Assembly (NCBI RefSeq): GCF_000621565.1
Contig: NZ_KK211305.1
Coordinates: 342,258-406,257, forward strand
Length of the DNA: 64,000 nucleotides
From: Butyrivibrio sp. LB2008
GTDB taxonomy: Bacteria; Bacillota; Clostridia; Lachnospirales; Lachnospiraceae
Direction of reading: 5' to 3'
Part shown: positions 24,695 to 33,497 of the stretch, piece after piece
How the letters are laid out: the number at the start of each line of letters is the position of its first letter
Numbering within the stretch: the first letter of the stretch is position 1
Translations under genes and position numbers: made by a program
The notes under the pieces: model-generated
Databases searched by the model: none
The model's input: only the letters and a program-made list of their open reading frames with translations
What the model was told of the DNA's origin: nothing

Positions 24695-26086
24695 ATGAAG
24701 AAAAAAGTACTTGGGTTACTTCTTTCTACAACAATGTTAGCAGGAATGCTTACAGCTTGCGGCGGAAACAACAATTCCGGAGCAGCTACAACAGATACAA
24801 GCTCTGCTGACGGAGCTGCAGCAACAACTGCAGCAGCAGGAGATGAGGGTAAAGTCCTCAACATTTATTGCTGGAATGATGAGTTCCAGAGAAGAGTAAA
24901 GGATCACTATCCCGGATATACTGAGACTGATGCTACATCAGGAACAATCGGTGATGTTACTGTAAAGTGGAATATCACACCTAACCAGGATAACGCTTAT
25001 CAGAACAACCTTGATGAAGCTCTTCTTAAGCAGGGCGATGCATCAGCAGATGATAAGATCGATATTTTCCTTGTAGAAGCTGACTACGCACTTAAGTATG
25101 TAGATGCAGATGTTACAGTACCTGTTGCCGATCTTGGTATCACAGATGCTGACATTGCAAATCAGTACAAGTATACACAGGATGTTATGACAGATTCTAA
25201 CGGAGCACTTAAGGGACTTTCATGGCAGGGATGCCCCGGTGTACTTATTTACAACCGTGAGGCTGCTAAAGAAGTTCTTGGATCAGATGATCCTGCAGAA
25301 GTTCAGAAGTCTGTAGCAGATTGGGATACATTCCTTAAGACTGCTGAGCAGATGAAGGCTAAGGGATACAGCATGACAGCAACAACTAACGATGCTTATC
25401 GTGTATTCTCAAACAACGTATCCGGTAAGTGGGTACAGAACGGTAAGGTTGTAGTTGATCCCAGCATCATGAAATGGGTTGAGATGTCAAAGGCTATGGT
25501 TGATGCCGGCGAAGTTGGATCAACATCAGATCTTTGGAGCGATGACTGGAGCAAGGGATTCTATCCTGACGGAAAAGTATTCTGCTACTTTGGACCCGCT
25601 TGGATGATCAACTTCTCAATGGCAGCTGACAAAGAAGGTTCAATCGCTAATGCAGGCGGTTGGGGAGCAACAGAGGGACCTCAGGGATTCTTCTGGGGCG
25701 GAACATGGATCTGCGCTGCAGCAGGTACAGACAATGCTTCACTTGTAGCTGACATCATGAAGCAGCTCACAACAAACAAGGATATCATGCTTGATATCGT
25801 TTCAGCTGACAGTGACTTCGTAAACAACAAGCCTGCTATGGAAGAAGCAGCAACTAAGGACGAGTTTGCATTTGCTCCCCTTGGTGGACAGAACCCTCTT
25901 GCAATGTTCTGCAACGGTGCTGAGAAGTGCGATCTTTCTAACCAGTGCGAATATGATCAGGGATGTAACGAAGAGTTCCAGAAAGCTATGAAGAACTACT
26001 TTGACGGAAACGCTTCACTTGACGATGCACTTGCAATGTTCAATTCTGCAATCGTTGAGAAGTATCCTGATGTTACAGCAGAGTAA
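24695..26086 (+). CDS. Sugar ABC transporter solute-binding lipoprotein
   Basis: A 463-residue extracellular binding protein. The signal peptide ends in the lipobox LTAC with the lipidated Cys at about residue 22, followed by a G/N/S/T/A-rich linker. The mature part is a family 1 (MalE-like) solute-binding fold (VLNIYCWNDEFQ, GPAWMINFS, GFFWGGTWI). GGGAGGT is eight bases before ATG 24695. Two permease genes follow, and no ATPase gene is nearby, so a shared MsmX-type ATPase is probable. Location beside GH94 and LacI suggests an oligosaccharide such as cellobiose. Confidence 0.92.
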   Translation: MKKKVLGLLLSTTMLAGMLTACGGNNNSGAATTDTSSADGAAATTAAAGDEGKVLNIYCWNDEFQRRVKDHYPGYTETDATSGTIGDVTVKWNITPNQDNAYQNNLDEALLKQGDASADDKIDIFLVEADYALKYVDADVTVPVADLGITDADIANQYKYTQDVMTDSNGALKGLSWQGCPGVLIYNREAAKEVLGSDDPAEVQKSVADWDTFLKTAEQMKAKGYSMTATTNDAYRVFSNNVSGKWVQNGKVVVDPSIMKWVEMSKAMVDAGEVGSTSDLWSDDWSKGFYPDGKVFCYFGPAWMINFSMAADKEGSIANAGGWGATEGPQGFFWGGTWICAAAGTDNASLVADIMKQLTTNKDIMLDIVSADSDFVNNKPAMEEAATKDEFAFAPLGGQNPLAMFCNGAEKCDLSNQCEYDQGCNEEFQKAMKNYFDGNASLDDALAMFNSAIVEKYPDVTAE

Positions 26087-26134
26087 TCTGTGAATAGTTT
26101 TTAGTTTTTGATTTAGATTTAGTTTTAAAATTGT

Positions 26135-26160
26135 GGAGCGCATTGTTATCAATGCGCTCC
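26135..26160 (+). promoter_or_regulatory. Intercistronic stem-loop after the binding-protein gene
   Basis: A perfect 11-bp stem, GGAGCGCATTG/CAATGCGCTCC, with loop TTAT, lies between the binding-protein and first permease genes. No T run follows, so it fits an mRNA-stabilising or partial-attenuation element that raises binding-protein levels above the permeases. Confidence 0.7.
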
Positions 26161-26188
26161 GCAAATAGAGAAAAGAAGGGTAACGGGT

Positions 26189-27097
26189 ATGAAAAAGAAT
26201 AGTAAAGTAGTCAGCTATAATAAGTGGGGCTACATTTTCCTTATTCCGTTCGTGTTAGTTTATCTGGTATTCCAGATGATTCCACTTGTATCCACGATTT
26301 ATAATTCGTTTTTTGAGAATTACCGCTCTGGTTTAAAACAGATTGGTCCGAATTTTAATGGATTACAGAATTACGTTACAATAATTACAAACGGAGATCT
26401 TCCTACATATTTAAAGAATACATTGATAATGTGGATCTTAGGCTTTGTTCCTCAGATTATTCTCTCACTTTTATTGGGAGCATGGTTTACTGATCCGTCA
26501 CTGAGATTAAAGGCACAGGGCTTTTTTAAAACAGTAATTTATCTTCCTAATCTGATAATGGCCTCAGCATTTGCAATGTTGTTTTTCACATTGTTCTCAA
26601 ATTCAGGCCCTATCAATTCGATTTTGGTACAAATCGGAGTATTGGAAACACCTTATCAGTTCATGGCACACATTTGGTCAGTACGTGGCTTGGTTGCTTT
26701 TATGAACTGCCTTATGTGGTTTGGAAATACGACAATTCTTTTGATGGCCGGAATGATGGGTATTGACCCTTCACTTTTCGAAGCAGCACAGGTTGACGGT
26801 GCTACAGCCACTCAAATTTTTTATAAAGTTACATTGCCTTTGTTAAAACCGATCCTTATTTATGTTATGATTACATCATTGATCGGTGGACTCCAGATGT
26901 TTGATGTACCTCAGATCCTGACAAATGGTACCGGTGATCCGATGAGATCTTCAATGACCTTGATCATGTATCTTAACAAGCATCTTTTCAGCAAGAACTA
27001 TGGTCTTGGTGGTGCACTTTCGGTATTTATGTTTATTATTACCGGTATACTCAGCATGGTTGTATTTAAGTTTACAACAGGCGAGGACAAGGATTGA
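26189..27097 (+). CDS. Sugar ABC transporter permease (MalF-like)
   Basis: A 302-residue permease with six predicted membrane segments. The EAA cytoplasmic loop that docks the ATPase reads EAAQVDGATATQIFYKVTLP, around residues 193-212. It lacks the long extra periplasmic loop of enteric MalF, which is usual for Firmicute CUT1 transporters. It forms a heterodimer with the product of the next gene, 15 bp downstream. Confidence 0.92.
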   Translation: MKKNSKVVSYNKWGYIFLIPFVLVYLVFQMIPLVSTIYNSFFENYRSGLKQIGPNFNGLQNYVTIITNGDLPTYLKNTLIMWILGFVPQIILSLLLGAWFTDPSLRLKAQGFFKTVIYLPNLIMASAFAMLFFTLFSNSGPINSILVQIGVLETPYQFMAHIWSVRGLVAFMNCLMWFGNTTILLMAGMMGIDPSLFEAAQVDGATATQIFYKVTLPLLKPILIYVMITSLIGGLQMFDVPQILTNGTGDPMRSSMTLIMYLNKHLFSKNYGLGGALSVFMFIITGILSMVVFKFTTGEDKD

Positions 27098-27112
27098 TTT
27101 GGAGGCAGAACA

Positions 27113-27988
27113 ATGGATGAAAAAAGAATTGCGATGGCCGGGCAGAGTGATGCCGGCGCATCAGTTCACGTAAGACGCGTGATTGCATATATAGTGTTGG
27201 TATTGATAACATTTATCTGCCTTTTCTGGTTCTATGTTTTATTTATAAATTCAACCAGATCTAACGCAGATCTTACAAGAGGTTTCAGACCTTATCCGGG
27301 AAATTTCCTTTGGACAAACTGGACAAATCTCTTGCATGGAACATTACCTATATTTAATGGCTTGATTAATTCTCTGATTATTGCTACACTAACAGCGGCG
27401 TTTGCTACATATTTTTCTACAATGACCGCTTATGCGATTCATGCATATGATTTTAAGTTAAAGAAATTTATTTTTACATTTATATTGATGGTTATGATGA
27501 TTCCTACACAGGTAACTGCACTTGGTTTCTTGCAGCTTATCGGTAAGATGGGATTGGATGATAAGTTTACACCACTTATCGTTCCGGCTATTGCTTCACC
27601 TGCAGTATTTTTCTTTATGAAGCAGTACATGGATTCAACACTTCCGCTTTCTCTTGTGGAAGCTGCACGAATCGACGGATCTACAGAGTGGGGCACATTT
27701 AATAAGATTGTAGTACCGCTTATGAAACCTGCTATTGCGGTTCAGACAATTTTCAGTTTTGTAACCAGCTGGAATAACTACTTTACTCCGGCACTTGTGC
27801 TTCACACAGACAAGAAGAAAACACTTCCTATTCTTATAGCTCAGCTCAGAAGTGCTGACTGGCTTAAGTTTGATATGGGACAGGTATATGTAATGATTGC
27901 ATTTTCAATCTTCCCTGTCATAGTTGTTTATCTTATATTATCCAGACACATCGTTGGCGGTGTTACACTCGGCGGTGTAAAGGGATAA
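27113..27988 (+). CDS. Sugar ABC transporter permease (MalG-like)
   Basis: A 291-residue permease of the CUT1 inner-membrane family. The EAA loop reads EAARIDGSTEWGTFNKIVVP, about residues 183-202, and the N-terminal segment RVIAYIVLVLITFICLFWF is the first membrane helix. It completes the channel with the preceding permease. GGAGGC precedes the ATG. The cluster ends here without an ATPase or a glycoside hydrolase gene. Confidence 0.92.
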   Translation: MDEKRIAMAGQSDAGASVHVRRVIAYIVLVLITFICLFWFYVLFINSTRSNADLTRGFRPYPGNFLWTNWTNLLHGTLPIFNGLINSLIIATLTAAFATYFSTMTAYAIHAYDFKLKKFIFTFILMVMMIPTQVTALGFLQLIGKMGLDDKFTPLIVPAIASPAVFFFMKQYMDSTLPLSLVEAARIDGSTEWGTFNKIVVPLMKPAIAVQTIFSFVTSWNNYFTPALVLHTDKKKTLPILIAQLRSADWLKFDMGQVYVMIAFSIFPVIVVYLILSRHIVGGVTLGGVKG

Positions 27989-28066
27989 TCTGACTTAGTT
28001 ATTTACTACTCTTCATCTTGCTTGTCCGCGAGGTGAAGATACTCTTTCCTTTTATAAGCGTTATGG

Positions 28067-28097
28067 AAGGCCATGGTATTCCCCATACCATGGCCTT
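28067..28097 (+). terminator. Stem-loop after the ABC transporter operon
   Basis: A perfect 13-bp stem (AAGGCCATGGTAT / ATACCATGGCCTT) with a five-base loop. It lacks a strong T run on the plus strand, so termination may be Rho-dependent or inefficient. Confidence 0.55.
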
Positions 28098-28261
28098 TCG
28101 CATGCCTAAAATACTGATAGAATGGGAATAGTACCATATTGGCAACACATTTTTTCAGACCGTAGCATTGTGGATAAAGAGAAAAAAAGTGAAAGCTGTT
28201 ACCAACTCAGAGAGTGAAATAAAAGAAGCGGCTACTGTATAGAAAAATGTGATTATTATAT

Positions 28262-28306
28262 AAAAGCCATATCAATCTCATTAGAAAAGGATTGATATGG
28301 CTTTTT
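28262..28306. terminator. Terminator hairpin AAAAGCCATATCAAT / ATTGATATGGCTTTT
   Basis: A 15-bp perfect stem ends in CTTTTT on the plus strand and lies between the ABC operon and a convergent small membrane ORF. The 340 bases from 27989 to 28330 otherwise hold only this and the hairpin at 28067; I see no gene there. Confidence 0.75.
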
Positions 28307-28330
28307 ATAAATCATCGTTATATTTATGCT

Positions 28331-28657
28331 TCACTTGCTTGTGGCAAAAGTCACTATTCCAATAATGCCAGTTATCTTAGGGGAAAGAGTCCCTTTTGCT
28401 ACGTGAATGAATCCATAAATTAAGACTAATGTCAGGGCGCAGAATATAATCTTAGGCATCATTATCCATGCGGTGTTCTCATTGAAAAAAGAATCAGCGT
28501 GAAAATATGCATAAGTTGTAGTTCCTTTTATAAATCTGCATGTAAAAAAATCCATGGAAATCATACTCAAACAACGAAATAAAAAAACAGCATAGACAGT
28601 AAAAATCACTTTTTCTGCAAGGCTATTAGAATGTAGACAGTATGGCGTGTTCCCCAT
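28331..28657 (-). CDS. Small hypothetical membrane protein
   Basis: A possible 108-residue protein with three hydrophobic stretches: FTVYAVFLFRCLSM (about residues 19-32), IIFCALTLVLIYGFI (about 70-84) and ITGIIGIVTFA near the C-terminus. I do not recognise a family. An AAGG stretch lies about nine bases before the ATG. Hairpin terminators sit on both sides, which supports an independent gene, but composition and weak initiation leave open a decayed remnant or chance frame. Confidence 0.4.
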   Translation of the reverse strand: MGNTPYCLHSNSLAEKVIFTVYAVFLFRCLSMISMDFFTCRFIKGTTTYAYFHADSFFNENTAWIMMPKIIFCALTLVLIYGFIHVAKGTLSPKITGIIGIVTFATSK

Positions 28658-28684
28658 TTTATCGGCCTTATGGCGCTTTTAAAG

Positions 28685-28732
28685 AAAAAGTGACTAAAGA
28701 GCATGAAGTGATACTCAGCTTAGTCACTTTTT
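28685..28732 (-). terminator. Terminator of the UbiA operon
   Basis: AAAAAGTGACTAA (28685-28697) pairs with TTAGTCACTTTTT (28720-28732) around a 22-base loop, immediately downstream of the UbiA-family gene on the minus strand; the descending arm ends in T. Confidence 0.75.
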
Positions 28733-28745
28733 TATTATTACTCTC

Positions 28746-29681
28746 TTATTGTAAGTGAATTCCTACGAGAGAGCTCGATGTGAGGCTGTGAAGGAAATCA
28801 AGGTCTATGCCGGTGAGCGCTATAAAGGCGATAGTTATAACGAATACCAAGAGCATGAGCTTTTTTTCCTTAAAGAGCTTTTCAGGTCTTTGTACTGCCG
28901 AATCGGGATTAAATGCCATTGCCATGTAGTAGGAAAATAACATGAATATAAGCGGCATACAAAGCAGATATTCAATGCGATACTTTATCAGGAATATTCC
29001 CAGGCAGAATGTTGATATAAGTGAATAGAACTGCGCTGATGCAAGTAGCGTTTTTTCTGTGTACTGTTTGAATGATTGTCTGTAAAGCCCTGCAGTTTCG
29101 GGATTGTTTATCATTCTGTATTCTGCAAATCGCTTTGTTGCCATTAGGAATGCACCACCCATCCAATAGCCGATAAGAATGCTTGAAGGCGGGAGAGACG
29201 AATTGGTTACAACAAACCATCCCATCATAAGTCTGAGCATGTTGTTTATTGATTCGGAAAGAACATCGAGATAAGGGATGTCTTTTGTTCTAAAGGGTTT
29301 TACGTTGTATAAAAAGCCCATCAACAGCAGAATCAGCGATGTTAAAAGAAACAGAGTATCTACAAACAAAGAAAGTATTACGCCTGCAATTATGAGAGCA
29401 ATATATTCGATGATGACATAAGAAAATTTCATGTTCTCGGTTACTACAGGTCTGTTCTTTTTGGTTGGATGGAACTTGTCATAAGGGGCATCGAGCCATT
29501 CGTTTATGACGTAGTTTGCGCTTGCGATCATGCAGGTTGCAAAGAAGCCACATAGCAACTTAAAGATATTGATATCTTTAAACGAGTTATCCGTAAGAAG
29601 AAAGGCAATTGCAACTCCCGGCATGATAAAGAAGTTTTTGATCCAGTGATCTGGGCGGGCGATTTTAACGTATTTTTTCAT
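28746..29681 (-). CDS. UbiA-family prenyltransferase (DPPR-synthase-like)
   Basis: A 311-residue integral membrane protein with about nine membrane helices. The first Asp-rich motif reads NEWLDAPYDKFHPTKKNRP, the NxxxDxxxDxxHPxKxxRP pattern of decaprenyl-phosphate 5-phosphoribosyltransferase-like UbiA enzymes. The N-terminal KIARPDHWIKNFF also fits that group. Such enzymes join a polyprenyl phosphate to phosphoribose, or in other subgroups a prenyl chain to an aromatic ring. It forms a two-gene unit with the large membrane protein 23 bp upstream. The acceptor substrate is uncertain. Confidence 0.85.
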   Translation of the reverse strand: MKKYVKIARPDHWIKNFFIMPGVAIAFLLTDNSFKDINIFKLLCGFFATCMIASANYVINEWLDAPYDKFHPTKKNRPVVTENMKFSYVIIEYIALIIAGVILSLFVDTLFLLTSLILLLMGFLYNVKPFRTKDIPYLDVLSESINNMLRLMMGWFVVTNSSLPPSSILIGYWMGGAFLMATKRFAEYRMINNPETAGLYRQSFKQYTEKTLLASAQFYSLISTFCLGIFLIKYRIEYLLCMPLIFMLFSYYMAMAFNPDSAVQRPEKLFKEKKLMLLVFVITIAFIALTGIDLDFLHSLTSSSLVGIHLQ

Positions 29682-29704
29682 TTTGCATTACATCTCCAAG
29701 CTTA

Positions 29705-31468
29705 TTATATTGTATAGACCCATATGGTATATGGGGAGTTTGCATCTGAGTATTTGCCGATGAGTTTAAAGCCTGACTCATCGCTGTTAGAAAATTCTAC
29801 TCGTGAGAATATGTATTTTCCCTTTAGATTTTCAAATGCCTGTTTATTGATAAGAAGACGCTTGTCTTCAACATCAATCGTTCTTACGGGATTCCAGATG
29901 CCGTAATCTGTGCCTGAGAAAATGTAGGCGCGTGCGCCCCAGTCATCGTAGTAGGTACGAGCTTCCTCGGACTCTGCGAGAGAAGGCGCAATCACATTTC
30001 TGAATGAATCCTTGTATGACTGATAATAGTAGCTAAGGCACCCGTCCAATGTGGCAATCTCGTTGTAAGACAGGACTGCGGGATGGAAACCGTAAGCTAC
30101 GCTGTATTCTCCGTTATAACCAATGTCTTTTTTTATCATTTGGAAAAGATCTTTTGAAAAGAAATCGCCGTATGACAGGGTTTCTGATTTCTGTCCTTTC
30201 AGAGTTTCCCAAGCATTTACATAGTATGTGTTGAAAAAGTCGTTATATAAGGACTGAGTGCCCATTACGGAGAATAGGACAATTATAGTGACTGCTTTTG
30301 GAATAAGCGGTAAAACAGCTTTTAAACGGCTTTTTTCGAGCTCTTTGGTTGCAATATAATCTGAAAGACGTACTACTGCAATAAGAGCCTCTGTGTACCA
30401 TAAAACAGGATTGAAAAAGATAGTTCTGTTAAACTGCCATCCTTTTAACGGTGGCACCAGTGTCTCAAATAAAGTCCTTACTGCGTGATTGTTGTAAAGA
30501 CCGTAAACAAAGCAGTTAAAGACTATAAACAGGAAGATAAGGTTAAAAGGGTCTGTAAAAGCGCGCCTTAGCTCTTTTCTCCTGATATGTGTAAGATTGA
30601 TCGCAATAAATGAAATGACAAATAAAGGAAGTACAACAACCCTGTGCAGATCATCGCAGTGGAAAATGTTATTTACAAAAACATTTAAGATGCTGCGTAA
30701 GATCTCGGATGCTGAGAAATCGTCGATTACCATGGTGTCTCTGATCGTTGCCTGTCCCGATGCGAATATCAGCGCAAAGAGCCTGTATTCGATAAGAATG
30801 TAGCTTGCGGACAATAGGAGCATCGCAAGCAATATTCTTAAATTTATCTTCTTTTCTTTTACCCAAAGATAGATAAAATAGATAAATATATAGCCTAAGA
30901 TAAAAGGTCCGAAGAACGTAAAATACGAAAGCGTCGGATATAGGAATGCGAGCAGGTAATATTTCTTTTTTCCGCCGGTCTTAAGTCTTCTTATTATGAA
31001 TACAAGAAGAGGAAGCGAAGCAAAAGAAAATGAGAATGCCGGATAGAGCGGTAGCAGGCCGTATATGAAGCTGAAAAGTACCACGGCCCATTTGTATCTA
31101 TTATATCTGTCGCCTAATATATCTTTGGCCAAAAGAACTCCCGAAAAGAGCGCGATGAATATTTTGAGGAAATATCCCGTGATATATGCCGCAAAATTCG
31201 GAAGGATCATATAAAGCCAGGAATAAGCATAAAATTCGGAAAGCAGGAAATTTCTGTCGATTCCGCCAAGTAGAGGAATTGTTTTTTCCTGTGCAAAAAA
31301 AGCATTATTATCTTTTAGTAATTTGTAATCAGTTATGTGAATGTCCAGATTGTCATGGACTCCGATGTAGGAGTGGCTTTCGCCTGCGATTAGAAAAATG
31401 GCGAGTTGGATGAGCAATATGCCGAACACAACCATGAAGTACCAATTCTTTAAAAGAGCTTTTTTCAT
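29705..31468 (-). CDS. Large polytopic membrane protein, DUF6044/GT-C-like
   Basis: A 587-residue protein with roughly a dozen hydrophobic segments in the first 430 residues and a soluble C-terminal part of about 150 residues (from about YGDFFSKDLFQMIKK). An acidic loop after the first helix (GESHSYIGVHDNLDIHI) resembles the catalytic loop position of GT-C glycosyltransferases. It most resembles the DUF6044 (YkoS-like) family from memory. Paired with a polyprenyl-phosphate-type UbiA enzyme, it may transfer a lipid-linked sugar to a surface acceptor; this is inference. Confidence 0.7.
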   Translation of the reverse strand: MKKALLKNWYFMVVFGILLIQLAIFLIAGESHSYIGVHDNLDIHITDYKLLKDNNAFFAQEKTIPLLGGIDRNFLLSEFYAYSWLYMILPNFAAYITGYFLKIFIALFSGVLLAKDILGDRYNRYKWAVVLFSFIYGLLPLYPAFSFSFASLPLLVFIIRRLKTGGKKKYYLLAFLYPTLSYFTFFGPFILGYIFIYFIYLWVKEKKINLRILLAMLLLSASYILIEYRLFALIFASGQATIRDTMVIDDFSASEILRSILNVFVNNIFHCDDLHRVVVLPLFVISFIAINLTHIRRKELRRAFTDPFNLIFLFIVFNCFVYGLYNNHAVRTLFETLVPPLKGWQFNRTIFFNPVLWYTEALIAVVRLSDYIATKELEKSRLKAVLPLIPKAVTIIVLFSVMGTQSLYNDFFNTYYVNAWETLKGQKSETLSYGDFFSKDLFQMIKKDIGYNGEYSVAYGFHPAVLSYNEIATLDGCLSYYYQSYKDSFRNVIAPSLAESEEARTYYDDWGARAYIFSGTDYGIWNPVRTIDVEDKRLLINKQAFENLKGKYIFSRVEFSNSDESGFKLIGKYSDANSPYTIWVYTI

Positions 31469-31669
31469 TTTTTACTCCGAAAATCAATATTTATGCGAAC
31501 AATGAGAAAGTATAGCATAATTTCCCTACTCATAGGCTGTCTGCGGGCACCTTTCACAGTTTTTTCGAAATTTCCGATTGACCGTCGCTTTTTTTAGCTA
31601 ATATCGAAGGTTTGGCATGATTACCAAAGAGAGCTTAGGTGGTGGGAGTTTTTTTGGCAAAAATAAGCC

Positions 31670-31698
31670 TTGCCTTCAGAACTTTAGCATGCTAAACT
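31670..31698 (+). promoter_or_regulatory. Promoter with embedded palindrome ahead of ACT-hom-lysC
   Basis: TTGCCT (31670-31675), a 17-bp spacer and TAAACT (31693-31698). A perfect 14-bp palindrome TTTAGCATGCTAAA (31683-31696) covers the spacer and part of the -10 box, a position suited to repression. The rest of the 290-base gap from 31469 holds no gene that I can see. Confidence 0.55.
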
Positions 31699-31761
31699 CT
31701 TTACGTCGCACACAAATGTCCGTAGCAGAAAAACAGGGTGTTATAAATGCGGAGGTTAGGG

Positions 31762-32214
31762 ATGCAGCAGGACACAGGATACTACGTTATTAGGAAACAG
31801 GCGGTTCCGGAAGTGCTGCTTAAGGTTGTGGAAGCCAAGAAACTCTTGGAATCAGGCAAGGTTAAGACAGTAAATGAAGCGTCTGCAATGCTCGGTATTA
31901 GCCGCAGCTCTTTTTATAAATATAAGGAAGATATATACGAGTTTCACGATTCTTTACAGGGAACAACATTTACGTTGACTTTCCAGATGAATGATGAGGT
32001 TGGTCTTTTATCATATGTTTTGAATCTTATTGCGGATTTCGGAGCAAATATTTTGACAATACACCAGTCTATCCCGCTTAACGGTGTGGCGTCGATCTCC
32101 ATTACGATTCAGGTGCTTGAGGCAACCAAGGATATAATGGAGATGATTTCCATTATGGAAGGCAAGGAAGGAATACATAAGGTGCACATAACGGGTAGAA
32201 GTGCAACTTATTAA
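31762..32214 (+). CDS. ACT-domain regulatory protein (UPF0735/PheB-like)
   Basis: A 150-residue protein with an N-terminal helix-turn-helix-like part (VNEASAMLGISRSSFYKYK, about residues 36-54) and a C-terminal ACT domain (FQMNDEVGLLSYVLNLIADF, ending IHKVHITGRS). This two-part layout is that of the UPF0735/PheB family, found next to homoserine dehydrogenase genes in Firmicutes. GGAGG lies eight bases before ATG 31762; an ATG 15 bases upstream is less well placed. It probably senses an amino acid and controls the operon, possibly via the promoter palindrome just upstream. That link is inferred. Confidence 0.88.
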   Translation: MQQDTGYYVIRKQAVPEVLLKVVEAKKLLESGKVKTVNEASAMLGISRSSFYKYKEDIYEFHDSLQGTTFTLTFQMNDEVGLLSYVLNLIADFGANILTIHQSIPLNGVASISITIQVLEATKDIMEMISIMEGKEGIHKVHITGRSATY

Positions 32215-32235
32215 AAATTTTTTTTGGAGGATGAA

Positions 32236-33444
32236 ATGGCAAAAGTAGCGGTTTTAGGGTACGGAACAGTAGGAAGCGGAGTTGTTGATGTTCTTGATAC
32301 AAATGCGGCAGAAGTTGCGAATAGCGCAGGAGAAGCTGTAGAAGTAAAGTATATCTTGGACCTCAGAGATTTTCCCGGTGATAAGCACGAGAAACAGGTT
32401 GTGCATGATTTTGATATAATACTTAACGATCCCGAAGTGGATGTTATTTGCGAGACAATGGGCGGACTTGAGCCGGCGTTCACATTTGAGAAAAAAGCTC
32501 TCGAGAGCGGAAAGAGTGTATGCACATCAAATAAAGAGCTTGTAGCTGCACACGGACCTGAACTTGTAGAGATAGCAAAGAAGAACGGCGTAAGTTATCT
32601 TTTTGAAGCAAGTGTAGGCGGTGGTATTCCTGTTCTCAGAAGCATTAACGATTCACTTAAGCATGAGAAGATTGATGCGATCACAGGTATCCTGAACGGA
32701 ACTACAAACTATATTCTCACCAAGATGGATAAAGAAGGAATTGGTTTTGCAACAGTTCTTAAGCAGGCACAGGACAAGGGATATGCCGAGAGAAATCCGG
32801 AAGCCGATATCGAAGGATATGACGCATGCCGCAAGATAGCAATTCTTTCAAGCCTCATGAGCGGCGAGCATGTAAACTATGAGGATATTTATACTGAAGG
32901 AATCACCAAGATAAGCATTGAAGATTTTGCTTATGCAAAGAGCCTCAACATGGCGATAAAGCTTCTTGGAATGTGCAAAAAGAATGAAAGCGGATTCTTT
33001 ACTATAGTTGCTCCTTTCATGATTCCTCTTGAGAATCCTCTTGCGAACGTAAACGGAGTGTTCAACGCAATCGATGTTCACGGAAACATGCTCGGAGATG
33101 TTATGTTCTACGGAAAAGGTGCAGGAAAGAGCGCTACAGCTAGTGCTGTTGTTGCAGATGTTGTTGATATACTCAAGCACAAAGATAAGCACATCGAAGT
33201 AAACATGAATTCCAAGAAGGCTGTTCTTACATCCAAGGACAATGCGGTTCGCAAGTTCTTTGTAAGAGTTACAGACAATCTCGAGGATCAGGCAAAAGAG
33301 CTTTTTGGAAATAAGATCGAAGTTATAAGGTGTGATGAAGTGAGCGGTGAGTTTGCATTCGTTACAGATCTCATTTCTGAGAAAGACTTTGAAGAGAAGC
33401 TTTGGAAGTTTGACAGCGTAAAGGGATATATCAGACTTTATTAA
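32236..33444 (+). CDS. hom: Homoserine dehydrogenase
   Basis: A 402-residue enzyme: N-terminal Rossmann motif VAVLGYGTVGSGVVDVL, catalytic domain with GILNGTTNYILTKM and EADIEGYDACRKIAILSSL, and a C-terminal ACT domain of about 80 residues for feedback control by threonine. It converts aspartate semialdehyde to homoserine. GGAGGATGAA precedes ATG 32236. It lies 21 bp after the ACT regulator and 53 bp before aspartokinase, forming the threonine/methionine branch unit. Confidence 0.97.
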   Translation: MAKVAVLGYGTVGSGVVDVLDTNAAEVANSAGEAVEVKYILDLRDFPGDKHEKQVVHDFDIILNDPEVDVICETMGGLEPAFTFEKKALESGKSVCTSNKELVAAHGPELVEIAKKNGVSYLFEASVGGGIPVLRSINDSLKHEKIDAITGILNGTTNYILTKMDKEGIGFATVLKQAQDKGYAERNPEADIEGYDACRKIAILSSLMSGEHVNYEDIYTEGITKISIEDFAYAKSLNMAIKLLGMCKKNESGFFTIVAPFMIPLENPLANVNGVFNAIDVHGNMLGDVMFYGKGAGKSATASAVVADVVDILKHKDKHIEVNMNSKKAVLTSKDNAVRKFFVRVTDNLEDQAKELFGNKIEVIRCDEVSGEFAFVTDLISEKDFEEKLWKFDSVKGYIRLY

Positions 33445-33497
33445 GAAGAATACAGATAAGTTTTTATAAAAATACAAATAAAGAGGGTTTGATTGTT

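Noticed and set aside
28188..28242. Short GTG-started frame (17 codons) between the ABC operon and the small membrane ORF
   Set aside because: Too short, no ribosome-binding site, no recognisable peptide.
31469..31761. T-box or threonine attenuator before the ACT-hom unit
   Set aside because: The AGGTGGTGGGAG stretch loosely recalls a T-box, but no AGGGTGGNACCGCG core, specifier stem or terminator/antiterminator pair is present.
32848..33477. 209-codon minus-strand ORF opposite hom
   Set aside because: Shadow frame over a confident homoserine dehydrogenase; no initiation signals.
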